64,000 nucleotides of DNA from Lutibaculum baratangense AMV1 (lineage in GTDB: Bacteria; Pseudomonadota; Alphaproteobacteria; Rhizobiales; Tepidamorphaceae): contig NZ_AWXZ01000039.1 in the NCBI RefSeq assembly GCF_000496075.1, positions 124,001 through 188,000 on the forward strand. The letters run 5' to 3'. Positions 53,964-62,598 of the stretch are shown piece after piece. The notes below the pieces were generated by a model, which saw only the letters and a list, made by a program, of their open reading frames with translations, did no database searches and was not told where the DNA came from. Position numbers and translations under genes: made by a program. The stretch's first letter is position 1, and every line of letters begins with the position of its first letter.

Positions 53964-54781
53964 GCGCCTTCGTTCTCCCCGTCGACGAGATCGACCCGGT
54001 CGGCTTCGCGCTTTCCTATCCGTTCGCGCGACCGGCCGGGTCCTTCGTTTTCGGCCCCGGCGATGCGGGCGTCGCGGCGGCCCTGCGTGTCGAGGTGGCA
54101 GCGAAGAGGACCGGCGAGGCGGCCGGCCTCGAAGTGCCTCTCGCGACCCTGACGGCGGATGTCGGGGGAGAGCAGGTGGAGTTCGCCGACCGCGTTCCCG
54201 TGCTCGCCTCGGGCAGCAACGCGGCGCCCTCGCAGCTTGCCCGCAAGTTCGGCTCGATGAGCATCCCTCCGATCCCGGTGGTGGAGGTGGTGGCCGAGGG
54301 CCTCGCCAGTGTCTATTCCGCCCACGTCGCCCGCTACGGCTCGATCGCGGCGACCCTGGCGCCCTGCGACGGCGTCCGCTCCCGGCTGCACCTGCTGTTC
54401 GTCCCGGCCTGCGCACTGGAGCACCTGAACCGGACCGAATCCGTCGGCAGCAACTACATGCTGTGCGAACTGACGGGGGCGCGCCTGCCGGTCGGCAGCT
54501 CCGTCGTCGCTCCGCTCGCCTACATTTCCCGTCGGGGGCCAGCCCGAGTCGACGGGATGCCACGGGCCTTGCCTGGGACGGCGGACGAGGGGCTGCCCGA
54601 GGCGACGCAGGCGGAGATGCAGGCGTCGCTTCAGCGGGAGTTGGGCGAGCGCGGGGAGCTGAACGGCTTCGTCGCGCGCCTCATCCGCGAAGACGCGTTC
54701 AGGGCGCGCGCAACCGATTTTCTGGCGTCCACGACCGAACGCATCGTTCCGGGCGGAACGAAGATCCTCGCCGGCGGATGA
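53960..54781 (+). CDS. Conserved-looking hypothetical protein coupled to pntB
   Basis: About 273 aa if it starts at TTG 53960 (MSAFVLPVDEIDPVGFALSY). No standard start lies nearby in frame, and the TTGA overlap with the pntB stop suggests coupling. I do not recognise the family with confidence. The segment VPVLASGSNAAPSQLARKFG recalls the YGSN loop of gamma-glutamylcyclotransferase-like (AIG2) proteins. Others such as RSRLHLLFVPACALEHLNRTESVGSNYMLCELTG look folded and conserved. There is no signal peptide or membrane segment. Codon use is like its neighbours. It is convergent with a TPR lipoprotein gene, 9 bp apart. Confidence 0.6.
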   Translation: MSAFVLPVDEIDPVGFALSYPFARPAGSFVFGPGDAGVAAALRVEVAAKRTGEAAGLEVPLATLTADVGGEQVEFADRVPVLASGSNAAPSQLARKFGSMSIPPIPVVEVVAEGLASVYSAHVARYGSIAATLAPCDGVRSRLHLLFVPACALEHLNRTESVGSNYMLCELTGARLPVGSSVVAPLAYISRRGPARVDGMPRALPGTADEGLPEATQAEMQASLQRELGERGELNGFVARLIREDAFRARATDFLASTTERIVPGGTKILAGG

Positions 54782-54790
54782 CGCCGTCGG

Positions 54791-55648
54791 TCAGGTGGCC
54801 GAACCGTACTGGCTGAGACGCCGCTTGCCTTCGTTGGCGGGGCCGTAGCTCGGGTTGATCATGCTCGACTGGTTGTACGAGGAGAACGCCTCGCCCGGAC
54901 GGTTCAGCCGCTCGAGCGCCTGCCCCCGATGGGCCCATGCCTCCGCATACTCGGGATGGATCTGCACGGCGCGATCGAAATCCTCGAGCGCGTCCTCCGC
55001 CTGACCGAGCGCCAGCCGCGAGATGCCTCGCCCGTTATAGGGCTCGGCGGCGTTCGGGTTGAGGTTGATGGCCGACTTGAAATCTTCCACGGCGTCGGCG
55101 TGCATGCCCTGCGCCTGATAGATCAGGCCGCGGTTGTGGTAGCTCTGGGAGTTGTCGGGGTCGACCTCGATCGCCCGGTCGAAATCGGCGAGCGCGAACT
55201 GGAACTGGCCGTTCTTCCGGTACAGGTTGCCGCGCTGGACGTAGGCCGGCGCATAGGTCGGATCGATCGAGAGCGCCTGGTTGTAATCCTGCAGCGCAGC
55301 CTGATCGTTGCCCATCAGACGGTAGACGAGCCCGCGGTTCGAGTAGGCCTGGTGGAATTGCGGGTTCATCTGGATCGCGCGATTGAAGTCCTCGAGCGCT
55401 TCCTGATAGCGGCCGGCACGTCCGAGGGCGGTCCCTCGCACGTTGTAGGCGCCGGGATCGTTCGGGTTGCGCTCGATGATTGCGGTCAGCGACTCGATAT
55501 TGGCCGAAGACGCCACCCCGAACCCCTCGGTGGGGGCGCTCGGCAGGCTCTGGCAGGCGGCCAGCCCGAGGGAAAGGGCCAAGGCCAGGGGCAGGCCGCG
55601 CGTCAGCAAGGTGGCGCGCACGGGGGGCAGGCTGGAGAATACCGTCAT
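54791..55648 (-). CDS. TPR-repeat lipoprotein (NlpI-like)
   Basis: A 285-aa lipoprotein. Signal peptide with lipobox LGLAACQ (Cys about residue 32), then six or more TPR units (PGAYNVRGTALGRAGRYQEALEDFNRAIQMNP; HQAYSNRGLVYRLMGNDQAALQDYNQALSIDP; and so on), ending SQYGSAT. It is probably an outer-membrane-anchored scaffold, like NlpI, which organises cell-wall hydrolases and proteases. The repeats are regular 34-mers with no gaps. Confidence 0.88.
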   Translation of the reverse strand: MTVFSSLPPVRATLLTRGLPLALALSLGLAACQSLPSAPTEGFGVASSANIESLTAIIERNPNDPGAYNVRGTALGRAGRYQEALEDFNRAIQMNPQFHQAYSNRGLVYRLMGNDQAALQDYNQALSIDPTYAPAYVQRGNLYRKNGQFQFALADFDRAIEVDPDNSQSYHNRGLIYQAQGMHADAVEDFKSAINLNPNAAEPYNGRGISRLALGQAEDALEDFDRAVQIHPEYAEAWAHRGQALERLNRPGEAFSSYNQSSMINPSYGPANEGKRRLSQYGSAT

Positions 55649-55849
55649 GGGTCTTCGGGTCTCGTCACTTTCTTCCAGTGGGGCGACGACGGGTCTTGGC
55701 GCTCGTCGCCGTCACCTGTTCAGGATCATCCCTTCCTCGGCGGACGTTCCCGGACAGAGGAAGTCGATCTCGGGACTTCTGAAGCGGGGCGGAGATCCTG
55801 CAAAGAGGATCCCGCTCCACGGACCCCCCGGCCCAGTTGGAACCCGGGT

Positions 55850-56074
55850 TCAGCGGGTGCGCTTGCCCGGCAGCAGGCCTTCGCGCTGGGCGCGCTTGCG
55901 TGCCAGCTTGCGGGCGCGGCGCAGGCCCTCGGCCTTCTCGCGGGCCCGCTTCTCGGACGGCTTCTCGTAGAAATTGCGCAGCTTCATCTCGCGGAAGATG
56001 CCTTCGCGTTGCATCTTCTTCTTCAGCGCCTTCAGCGCCTGGTCGACGTTGTTCTCACGGACGATGACTTGCAC
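55850..56074 (-). CDS. rpsU: 30S ribosomal protein S21
   Basis: A 74-aa basic protein, [25 protein letters not shown] followed by [24 protein letters not shown] and an Arg/Lys-rich tail. S21 helps the small subunit bind mRNA during initiation. It begins with GTG at 56074, with AAAGGTG seven bases upstream. The alphaproteobacterial C-terminal extension is present. A 201-bp gap lies downstream with only weak hairpins (for example the GAACCCGGGTTC palindrome over its stop). Confidence 0.95.
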   Translation of the reverse strand: MQVIVRENNVDQALKALKKKMQREGIFREMKLRNFYEKPSEKRAREKAEGLRRARKLARKRAQREGLLPGKRTR

Positions 56075-56244
56075 ACGTTCACCTTTCTTGCACGAGAGCC
56101 AGAGCTTGCGAGAAACAAAAATGCGGAGCGAGGCGTCCCGCGCCCCACCCCGACGTTTGACCGGCCACGGCGTGAGTCCGCGACTCGGATCAGGCCGCGG
56201 AACCTATCAGAAACGCTGCGTCAAGTCCATGTGGCGCGATTGCC

Positions 56245-57351
56245 TCAGCCGCCGGATTCGAGCGTCCCGAGCGGCAGGATGCGGGTCGCATGGCCCATCT
56301 TCCGGCCCGGTCGGACCTCGCTCTTGCCGTAGAGATGAAGCGCGAGCCCCGTCTCCGCGGCGAGCGCGGGCCAGGCGTCGGCATCCGCGCCGATCAGATT
56401 GGCCATGACGGCGTCGGAGTGGCGGGCCGTGGAGGGAAGGGGCCAGTCCGCCACGGCGCGGATATGTGCCTCGAACTGGCTCGCGATGCAGCCGTCCTGC
56501 GTCCAGTGGCCGGTGTTGTGCACGCGGGGCGCCAACTCGTTGACGAGCAGGCGCTCCCCTCCGTCGGCCTCGGTGACGAACATTTCGATGCCCATCACGC
56601 CGACATGCTCGAGCGCCTCCATGATCCGCCGGGCGATAGAGAGAGCTTCCTCGGCGGTCGCCTTCGCCAGCCGGGCGGGGGCGCGGCTCTCGACCAGGAT
56701 GCCGCCTTCATGGCGGTTCTCCGCCACGTCGTAGGCCGCGAAGCTCCCGTCGCCGCCCCGCACGCCGATCACCGAGACCTCGCGGAGGAAGGGAACGCGC
56801 TCTTCGAGGATGGCCGGTGCCGCGCCGACCACGCGCCAGGCCGCCGCGGCGTCCAGATGCTCGTCGAGCCGCGCCTGCCCCTTGCCGTCATATCCGAAGC
56901 GGCGCGACTTGAGCACGGCGTTGCGCCCGAGGCGCCCTGCAGCACTCTGTATGTCTCCCGGACCTTCGATCAGCGCCCAGGCGGCCGTGGGGATCCGAAG
57001 CCGGTCGAGCAGCTCCTTCTCCTGGCCGCGATCCTGGCAGACGGCGAGAGAGGTGGCGGAGGGACAGACCCGCGTCAGCGCTTCCAGGACTTCCACCGCC
57101 CGTGCCGGCACGTTCTCGAACTCGAACGTGACGACGTCGCAAGCCTCCGCGAAACGGCGAAGCGCGGCCTCGTCCTCATAGGCCGCGACATGGGCTGCCG
57201 AGGCCACCTGGAAGGCCGGGCTGCCCGGATCGGGGCACAGCACCTCGGTGCGGAAGCCGAGCTCGGCCGCCGCGATCGCCAGCATTCGGCCGAGCTGTCC
57301 ACCGCCCAGGATGCCGACGGTGGAGCCGGGGGGAAGGGGCTTGAGTGACAT
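56245..57351 (-). CDS. purK: 5-(carboxyamino)imidazole ribonucleotide synthase
   Basis: A 368-aa ATP-grasp enzyme. It converts AIR, ATP and bicarbonate to N5-CAIR in purine biosynthesis. The N-terminus PPGSTVGILGGGQLGRMLAIAAAELG is typical. ATP-grasp residues are seen in AVLKSRRFGYDGKGQ, ILEERVPFLREVSVIGVRG, and NELAPRVHNTGHWTQDGCIASQFE. It follows purE by 6 bp and is probably translated from the same message. Confidence 0.95.
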   Translation of the reverse strand: MSLKPLPPGSTVGILGGGQLGRMLAIAAAELGFRTEVLCPDPGSPAFQVASAAHVAAYEDEAALRRFAEACDVVTFEFENVPARAVEVLEALTRVCPSATSLAVCQDRGQEKELLDRLRIPTAAWALIEGPGDIQSAAGRLGRNAVLKSRRFGYDGKGQARLDEHLDAAAAWRVVGAAPAILEERVPFLREVSVIGVRGGDGSFAAYDVAENRHEGGILVESRAPARLAKATAEEALSIARRIMEALEHVGVMGIEMFVTEADGGERLLVNELAPRVHNTGHWTQDGCIASQFEAHIRAVADWPLPSTARHSDAVMANLIGADADAWPALAAETGLALHLYGKSEVRPGRKMGHATRILPLGTLESGG

Positions 57352-57357
57352 GTGAAC

Positions 57358-57855
57358 CTAGACCTCCTCGACCGGGCGCTCCGCCACCTGGTCGCGTTGC
57401 GCGTCCCGCCAGCGGTCGAGGCGGGCGGCGAGCCCCTCGTCGGTGAGCGCGAGAACCGCCGCGGCCAGGAGGGCCGCGTTCACGGCGCCTGCGCGCCCGA
57501 TCGCCAGCGTGCCGACCGGAATTCCGGCCGGCATCTGCACGATCGAGTGGAGGCTGTCCACGCCCGACAGGGCCTTCGACTGGATCGGGACGCCGAAGAC
57601 GGGCAGGGGCGTGAGCGCCGCCGTCATGCCCGGAAGGTGCGCGGCGCCGCCGGCGCCGGCGATGATGATCTTGAAGCCCTCTCGCCGCGCGCCGCGCGCG
57701 AAATCGTACAGTCGGTCCGGCGTGCGGTGCGCCGAGACGATGCGCACATCGTGCGTGATCTCCAGCGTTTCGAGGGTTTCCGCCGCGTGTCGCATGGTCT
57801 CCCAGTCGGACTGGCTGCCCATGATGATGGCGACGGGCGGCGTTGCGTCTTTCAC
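57358..57855 (-). CDS. purE: N5-carboxyaminoimidazole ribonucleotide mutase
   Basis: A 165-aa class I PurE that converts N5-CAIR to CAIR. The signature is [22 protein letters not shown], then [46 protein letters not shown] and [27 protein letters not shown] start at 57855 follows TAGGAGA. Located upstream of purK in the usual purEK operon; a divergent GGDEF gene starts 100 bp away. Confidence 0.96.
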   Translation of the reverse strand: MKDATPPVAIIMGSQSDWETMRHAAETLETLEITHDVRIVSAHRTPDRLYDFARGARREGFKIIIAGAGGAAHLPGMTAALTPLPVFGVPIQSKALSGVDSLHSIVQMPAGIPVGTLAIGRAGAVNAALLAAAVLALTDEGLAARLDRWRDAQRDQVAERPVEEV

Positions 57856-57955
57856 GGCGGTCTCCTAAAGAACCGTCGCCGAATCATATTGATTACTAAC
57901 AGATTCACGACGATTGCTGATACGCTGACGTGGCGGAGTGTAGAGGGATGCCCGC

Positions 57956-58576
57956 ATGGGAGAAGGCAGGAATCCTTCGCGTGCAGAAGATGAATCACTC
58001 GCCCGCGTCAGTGGGCTGGTCGATTTCGGCCTCGAGCTGCGGGACGAGAACGAACGGCTCCGCCTGGAGCTCGAGCATGCACGCGCACGGATACTGGAAC
58101 TCGAAGCGCTGGTCGAGCGTGATTCGCTGGCGCCGGTCTACAACCGGCGCGGCCTCATGCGCGAACTCGACAAGGCGATCGCGCATTGCCGGCGGTACGG
58201 CGAGAAGGCCGTGGTCTTCTATGTCGATCTCGACCGGTTCAAGTCGATCAACGACGAGCATGGCCACGGCGCAGGCGACCGCGTGATCGAGTGCGTCGGG
58301 GAGGTTCTGGCGCGAGCGACGCGCCTGTCCGACACCGTCGCGCGGGTCGGCGGCGACGAGTTCGTCCTGATCCTCCGCCACATCACGCTGCCGACGGCCC
58401 GCACGAAGGCGGATTCGCTGAAGCGGATCGTGGCGGACCTCTCCATCGCCTACGAGGGAGTCCGGCTGTCCGCCACGGCTTCGATCGGCGTGGCCGAGCT
58501 CAGTGAGGACGACACGCCTCAGAGCATCCTCACGCGCGCGGATGCCGCGATGTACGCCGAGAAGCGCGCGCCATAG
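57956..58576 (+). CDS. GGDEF-domain diguanylate cyclase
   Basis: A 206-aa soluble protein. An N-terminal helix with coiled-coil character (DENERLRLELEHARARILELEALVERD) precedes a complete GGDEF domain (SLAPVYNRRGLMRELDKAI, FYVDLDRFKSINDEHGHGAGDRVI, ARVGGDEFVLIL). The active-site GGDEF is intact, so it can probably make c-di-GMP. No RxxD inhibitory site is evident at the expected place before GGDEF (the sequence there is RLSDTVARV; RLSD would fit RxxD loosely). It has no sensory domain beyond the coil. Confidence 0.87.
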   Translation: MGEGRNPSRAEDESLARVSGLVDFGLELRDENERLRLELEHARARILELEALVERDSLAPVYNRRGLMRELDKAIAHCRRYGEKAVVFYVDLDRFKSINDEHGHGAGDRVIECVGEVLARATRLSDTVARVGGDEFVLILRHITLPTARTKADSLKRIVADLSIAYEGVRLSATASIGVAELSEDDTPQSILTRADAAMYAEKRAP

Positions 58577-58618
58577 GCGGGAGGAGCCGCCGCCGCGGGT
58601 GCGCCGCAGCCGCTACGC

Positions 58619-58837
58619 TCAGGCGATGATGTCGGGGGTCAGCTTGTCCTCGAGATGCGAGATCTTGTCCTTCAGCATCAGCTTCTGTTTCTTCAGCCGC
58701 TTGATGCGAAGGGCATCCGCGACAGGAGCGCCTTCGAGCGCCCTGATGGCGTGGTCGAGGTCACGGTGCTCCTGCTGGAGCGTGATCAGCCTCTCGCGGA
58801 GGATCTCCTCGTCGTCCGCGACCTCGTCTCCGGTCAT
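58619..58837 (-). CDS. DUF465 (YdcH) family small protein
   Basis: A 72-aa protein beginning MTGDEVADDEEILRERLITLQ, with the family core EHRDLDHAIRALEGAPVADALRIKRLKKQKLMLKDKISHLEDKL. It is predicted to be an antiparallel helical hairpin. The function is unknown. The upstream open frame (to 59011) is rejected because it lacks family sequence. It is divergent from a second DUF465 gene 172 bp away. Confidence 0.88.
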   Translation of the reverse strand: MTGDEVADDEEILRERLITLQQEHRDLDHAIRALEGAPVADALRIKRLKKQKLMLKDKISHLEDKLTPDIIA

Positions 58838-59009
58838 GTGCCCCTCTTGTATCGCCACATTCGGGCGCAACATATCACAACAGGTGCGCTGAACCGCAGA
58901 GGCGGCGAGGGCACCCGGCACGGCCCCGCGGCGCGCCGCTTCTTGTCGACTCGCTAACGGCCCCGTGTCAAACTCATGACGTCGGAACACGACGTAGAGG
59001 AGACCACTC

Positions 59010-59192
59010 ATGTCGTTGCAGTCGCACCTTCACGAACTCGAGCAGAAGCATCGAAACCTCGATCAGGCGATCCTTCAGGAGATGGCGCATCCCAGTGCGG
59101 ACGATGCGCGCGTTCGCGAACTCAAGAAGCAAAAGCTCCTGCTCAAGCAGAAGATCGAGCGACTGCGGGCCGAGACGGTGTCGGTCCACTGA
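59010..59192 (+). CDS. DUF465 (YdcH) family small protein, divergent paralog
   Basis: A 60-aa protein, MSLQSHLHELEQKHRNLDQAI then HPSADDARVRELKKQKLLLKQKIERLR. It shares the H(R)xLDxAI and RxxKKQKLxLKxKI pattern with the minus-strand paralog. AGAGGAG precedes the ATG. A strong terminator follows 40 bp after the stop. Confidence 0.9.
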   Translation: MSLQSHLHELEQKHRNLDQAILQEMAHPSADDARVRELKKQKLLLKQKIERLRAETVSVH

Positions 59193-59231
59193 GCCGACGA
59201 AAGCGGCGATAGAAGAGATTTGACGGCCTTG

Positions 59232-59259
59232 GGCGCCCCCCGATCGGGGGCGCCTTTTT
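59232..59259 (+). terminator. Rho-independent terminator
   Basis: GGCGCCCCC (59232-59240), five-base loop CGATC, GGGGGCGCC (59246-59254) and then TTTTT. A classic intrinsic terminator, 40 bp after the DUF465 gene and 16 bp before the methyltransferase start. Confidence 0.93.
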
Positions 59260-59274
59260 CAATGGGGGTGCGAC

Positions 59275-60129
59275 GTGTCGAGCGGCGGCAACTCGGACCA
59301 GTGGGAGTACTGGAACGCCTCGGGCGGCCGGATCTGGGGCGATCAGGCCCGGGACCTGGATGCCCTCCTCGAGGCCGTGACGCGGATAATCCTCCAGGTC
59401 GCCGCGCCACGCCCCGGCGAGCACGTGCTCGATATCGGCTGCGGCGCGGGGGCGTCGACCCTCGCACTGGCACGTGCAGTCGGATCTCGGGGACGCGTGG
59501 TCGGCGTTGACCTCTCCTCCCAGCTTCTCGGCCATGCCGAGCGCCGCCGGCGAGCGGCGGGGCTAGACCATGTGGCGTTCGAGATCGCCGACGCGCAGAC
59601 CCATCCCTTCGAGCCGGAGGCCTTCGACCTGTTGGCTTCCAGGTTCGGGGTGATGTTCTTTTCCGATCCGGTCTCGGCCTTCCGCAACCTGGCCACCGCC
59701 CTGCGGCCCGCCGGCCGCGTCGCCTTCGCCGCCTGGGCGGGAGGCGACGAGAATCCCTGGTTCTCGATCCCGCAGCGGATCGCGGAGGATCGGCTCGGCA
59801 AGGTCGAGCCCTCGCCCCCGCTGGCCCCGGGACCTCTGGCCTTCCGCGACATCGATCAGGTCGTCGGCCTCCTGGAGGCAGCGGGCCTTGCGGAGTGCAG
59901 GGGGGAGGCGGTTCCAGTCGATCTCCATCATCCGGGCGGCCTGGAGGCGGTCGTGGACCTGACGACGAAGGTGGGCCCGACATCGCGCCTCATGCGGGAG
60001 AAGGGCGGCACCGAGGCCGATCTCGCAGCCATGCGCGAGCGGATCCGGTCTTCCTTCGCGCGATACGACTCCGCCGATGGCTTCCGCATCCCCGCCGTCG
60101 TCAACATGTTCCAGGCGAGGCGCCCATAG
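59275..60129 (+). CDS. SAM-dependent class I methyltransferase
   Basis: A 284-aa methyltransferase of the Methyltransf_11/UbiE-like type. Motif I is VLDIGCGAGASTLALARAVG, motif II/III are VVGVDLSSQLL and EIADAQTHPFEPEAFDLLASRFGVMFF, and ALRPAGRVAFAAWAG follows. The GTG at 59275 is the only good start after the terminator; the first residues are MSSGGNSDQWEYW. The substrate is unknown. It is convergent with the acyl-CoA ligase gene. Confidence 0.88.
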   Translation: MSSGGNSDQWEYWNASGGRIWGDQARDLDALLEAVTRIILQVAAPRPGEHVLDIGCGAGASTLALARAVGSRGRVVGVDLSSQLLGHAERRRRAAGLDHVAFEIADAQTHPFEPEAFDLLASRFGVMFFSDPVSAFRNLATALRPAGRVAFAAWAGGDENPWFSIPQRIAEDRLGKVEPSPPLAPGPLAFRDIDQVVGLLEAAGLAECRGEAVPVDLHHPGGLEAVVDLTTKVGPTSRLMREKGGTEADLAAMRERIRSSFARYDSADGFRIPAVVNMFQARRP

Positions 60130-60176
60130 CCCTCGGCGGCGGGCGCAGCTCCGACCGGCTGCCGCCGCTGCCGGCT

Positions 60177-61799
60177 TCAAGCGTCCTTCGCCATCTCCCG
60201 CAGCACGTATTTCTGCACCTTGCCGGTCGAGGTCTTCGGCAGCTCCGTGAAGACGACGTGGCGCGGGCACTTGAAGTGGGCGAGGCGGTCGCGGCACCAG
60301 GCGATCACCTCGTCCGCTGTCAGCTCCTCGCCCGGTCTCGTCTCGACGAAGGCGCAGGGCGTCTCGCCCCATTTGTCGTCGGGCTTGGCGACGACGGCGA
60401 CGGCCGACACCTTCGGGTGCTTGTAGATCGCATCCTCCACCTCGATCGAGGATATGTTCTCGCCGCCGGATATGATGATGTCCTTCGAGCGGTCCTTGAG
60501 CTGCACGTAGCCGTCGGGGTGCATCACGCCGAGGTCGCCCGAATGGAACCAGCCGCCGCGGAACGCCTCTTCCGTGGCAGCCTCGTTCTTCAGGTAGCCC
60601 TTCATCACGACATTGCCGCGGAACATGACCTCGCCGAGCGTCGCGCCATCGGCCGGCACCGGCTCCATCGTCTCGGCGTCACGGACGGAGAGACCCTCGA
60701 GCGCCACGTAGCGCACGCCCTGCCGGGCCTTCTTCGCCGCCTGCGCGGCGCCGTCGAGCGCGCTCCACTCGGCCTTCCAGTCGTTCACGACGGCCGGTCC
60801 GTAGGTCTCCGTGAGGCCGTAGAGGTGCGTGACGTTGAAGCCGTTCTCCGCCATCGCCGCAAGGACGGCCTCGGGAGGCGGGGCCGCCGCCGTGAAGAAC
60901 TCCACCGTCCGGTCGAGGCGGCGCTTCTTGTCGGCCGGCGTGGAGAGGATCGTGGACATGACGATCGGCGCGCCGCAGAGATGCGTCACCGAGTGGTCTG
61001 CGAGCGCGTCCCAGATCGCCTGCTGGCGCACCGAGCGCAGGCAGACATGCGTGCCCGCGATCACCGACATCGTCCACGGAAAGCACCAGCCGTTGCAGTG
61101 GAACATCGGCAGCGTCCAGAGATAGACGGAGTGCTTGCCCATGCCGCCGGTGATCACGTTGCCCTGCGCGAGGAGCGCGGCGCCGCGATGGTGGTAGACG
61201 ACGCCCTTCGGGTTGCCGGTGGTGCCCGAGGTGTAGTTGAGGCTGATCGCGTCCCACTCGTCGTCGGGCATCAGCCACTCGTATGCCTCGTCGCCCTCGG
61301 CGAGGAGTTCCTCGTACCCGATCGCGCCCAGCCGCTCGCCCTCCTGCGGAAACTCCGGGTCGTCATAGTCGACGACGAGCGGGCGCACCTTCGCCTGTTC
61401 GAGCGCCGCCTTGACGGTGGGCGCGAACTCGCGATCGGTGATCAGAACCTTCGTCTCGGCATGGTCGAGGATGAAGGCGATGATCGCGGCGTCGAGCCTC
61501 GTGTTCAGCGTGTTCAGCACACCGCCGCACATCGGCACGCCGTAATGGGCCTCGAGCATCGGCGGGGTGTTGGCGAGCATCACCGAGACCGTGTCGTTCC
61601 TGCCGACGCCGCGCCTTTCGAGTGCGCTCGCGAGCTTGCGGGCCCGGGCGTAGAACTCCCGGTAGCTGCGCCTTGCTGTGCCGTGCACGATCGCCGTCTG
61701 GTCGGGAAAGACGCGGCCCGCGCGGTCGAGGAAGCTCAGCGGGGTGAGCGGCTGGAAGTTCGCCGGCCTCCTGTCGAGGCCGGAATCGTACTTGGTCAT
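60177..61799 (-). CDS. AMP-forming acyl-CoA synthetase (DmdB-like/medium-chain)
   Basis: A 540-aa ligase that activates a carboxylate to its CoA thioester through an acyl-AMP. The P-loop-like motif is LNYTSGTTGNPKGVVYHHRG, A5 is THLYGLTETYGPAVV, A7 is FHSGDLGVMHPDGYVQLKDRSKD, and A10 holds the catalytic lysine in LPKTSTGKVQKYVLREMAK. Sequences of this sub-type include methylmercaptopropionate-CoA ligase and short/medium-chain enzymes, so the acid is uncertain. It is monocistronic. Confidence 0.9.
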   Translation of the reverse strand: MTKYDSGLDRRPANFQPLTPLSFLDRAGRVFPDQTAIVHGTARRSYREFYARARKLASALERRGVGRNDTVSVMLANTPPMLEAHYGVPMCGGVLNTLNTRLDAAIIAFILDHAETKVLITDREFAPTVKAALEQAKVRPLVVDYDDPEFPQEGERLGAIGYEELLAEGDEAYEWLMPDDEWDAISLNYTSGTTGNPKGVVYHHRGAALLAQGNVITGGMGKHSVYLWTLPMFHCNGWCFPWTMSVIAGTHVCLRSVRQQAIWDALADHSVTHLCGAPIVMSTILSTPADKKRRLDRTVEFFTAAAPPPEAVLAAMAENGFNVTHLYGLTETYGPAVVNDWKAEWSALDGAAQAAKKARQGVRYVALEGLSVRDAETMEPVPADGATLGEVMFRGNVVMKGYLKNEAATEEAFRGGWFHSGDLGVMHPDGYVQLKDRSKDIIISGGENISSIEVEDAIYKHPKVSAVAVVAKPDDKWGETPCAFVETRPGEELTADEVIAWCRDRLAHFKCPRHVVFTELPKTSTGKVQKYVLREMAKDA

Positions 61800-61976
61800 C
61801 GGGCGCTTTCCTCGCTTGGTCTCGTTGGTGAGACGCTAGCCGGGCGGCGGGATCACGACAATGCGTCGCAAGGCGCATGCCCTCGCGACGGCGCTCCGGA
61901 TTGCGCGCGGGACTCGATCCGCGCCGACGGCTTTGCCATATAGTTGGAAGCCCATTCACAACATGTGCGAGAGCCG

Positions 61977-62585
61977 ATGCACCGTCTGATCGAAGGTTAC
62001 CGCCGCTTCCGCGCCGAACGCTGGCCGACCGAGCGCGACCGTTACGAGAAGCTCGCCCTCTACGGGCAGCGTCCCGAGACCCTCGTCATCGGCTGCTCGG
62101 ATTCGCGCGTCGACCCGCAGACGGTGTTCGGGGCCGGGCCGGGCGAGCTCTTCGTCGTGCGCAACGTCGCGGCGATCGTGCCGCCCTACGAGACGGGGAC
62201 GGGACATCACGGGACGAGCGCGGCTCTGGAGTATGGCGTCCGCGTCCTGGAGGTGAAGCGCATCGTCGTCCTCGGCCATGCCCAGTGCGGGGGTGTGAGG
62301 GCGATCGTCGAGGGCGCTCCCGACAGCGCGGCCGACTTCATCAAGCCATGGCTGCAGCTGGCTGCGCCGGCGCTGCAGGCGATCCCGGAAGGCCTCGATC
62401 ACGCCGAGGTTATCCACCGCTGCGAGCACGAGGTCGTGCGCCTCTCGATGAGCAACCTCCTGAGCTTCCCCTGGATCAAGGACGCCGTGGATGCCGGCCG
62501 GCTCGAGATCGAAGGATTCTCCTTCGGTGTCGCCAACGGGGCGCTGCAGAGATTCGACGGCGAGCGCTTCGTGTCGGTCGACTGA
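61977..62585 (+). CDS. Beta-carbonic anhydrase
   Basis: A 202-aa zinc enzyme interconverting CO2 and bicarbonate. The zinc ligands are Cys and Asp in VIGCSDSRVDPQTVFG, with His and Cys in VVLGHAQCGGVRAI. ELFVVRNVAAIVPPYE is conserved. The ATG at 61977 (MHRLIEGYRRF) follows GAGAG; a TTG at 61944 would add 11 residues. It may supply bicarbonate, for instance for PurK or carboxylases. It is convergent with a TauE/SafE gene. Confidence 0.94.
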   Translation: MHRLIEGYRRFRAERWPTERDRYEKLALYGQRPETLVIGCSDSRVDPQTVFGAGPGELFVVRNVAAIVPPYETGTGHHGTSAALEYGVRVLEVKRIVVLGHAQCGGVRAIVEGAPDSAADFIKPWLQLAAPALQAIPEGLDHAEVIHRCEHEVVRLSMSNLLSFPWIKDAVDAGRLEIEGFSFGVANGALQRFDGERFVSVD

Positions 62586-62598
62586 GGCAGTCCGACGC

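Noticed and set aside
52569-54563. Long minus-strand frames opposite pntB and the hypothetical gene
   Set aside because: Composition typical of antisense shadows; pntB is certain on the plus strand.
55792-55851. Hairpins GATCCT/AGGATC and GAACCCGGGTTC after rpsU as a terminator
   Set aside because: Short stems, no T-tract in the direction of transcription, and one overlaps the stop codon.
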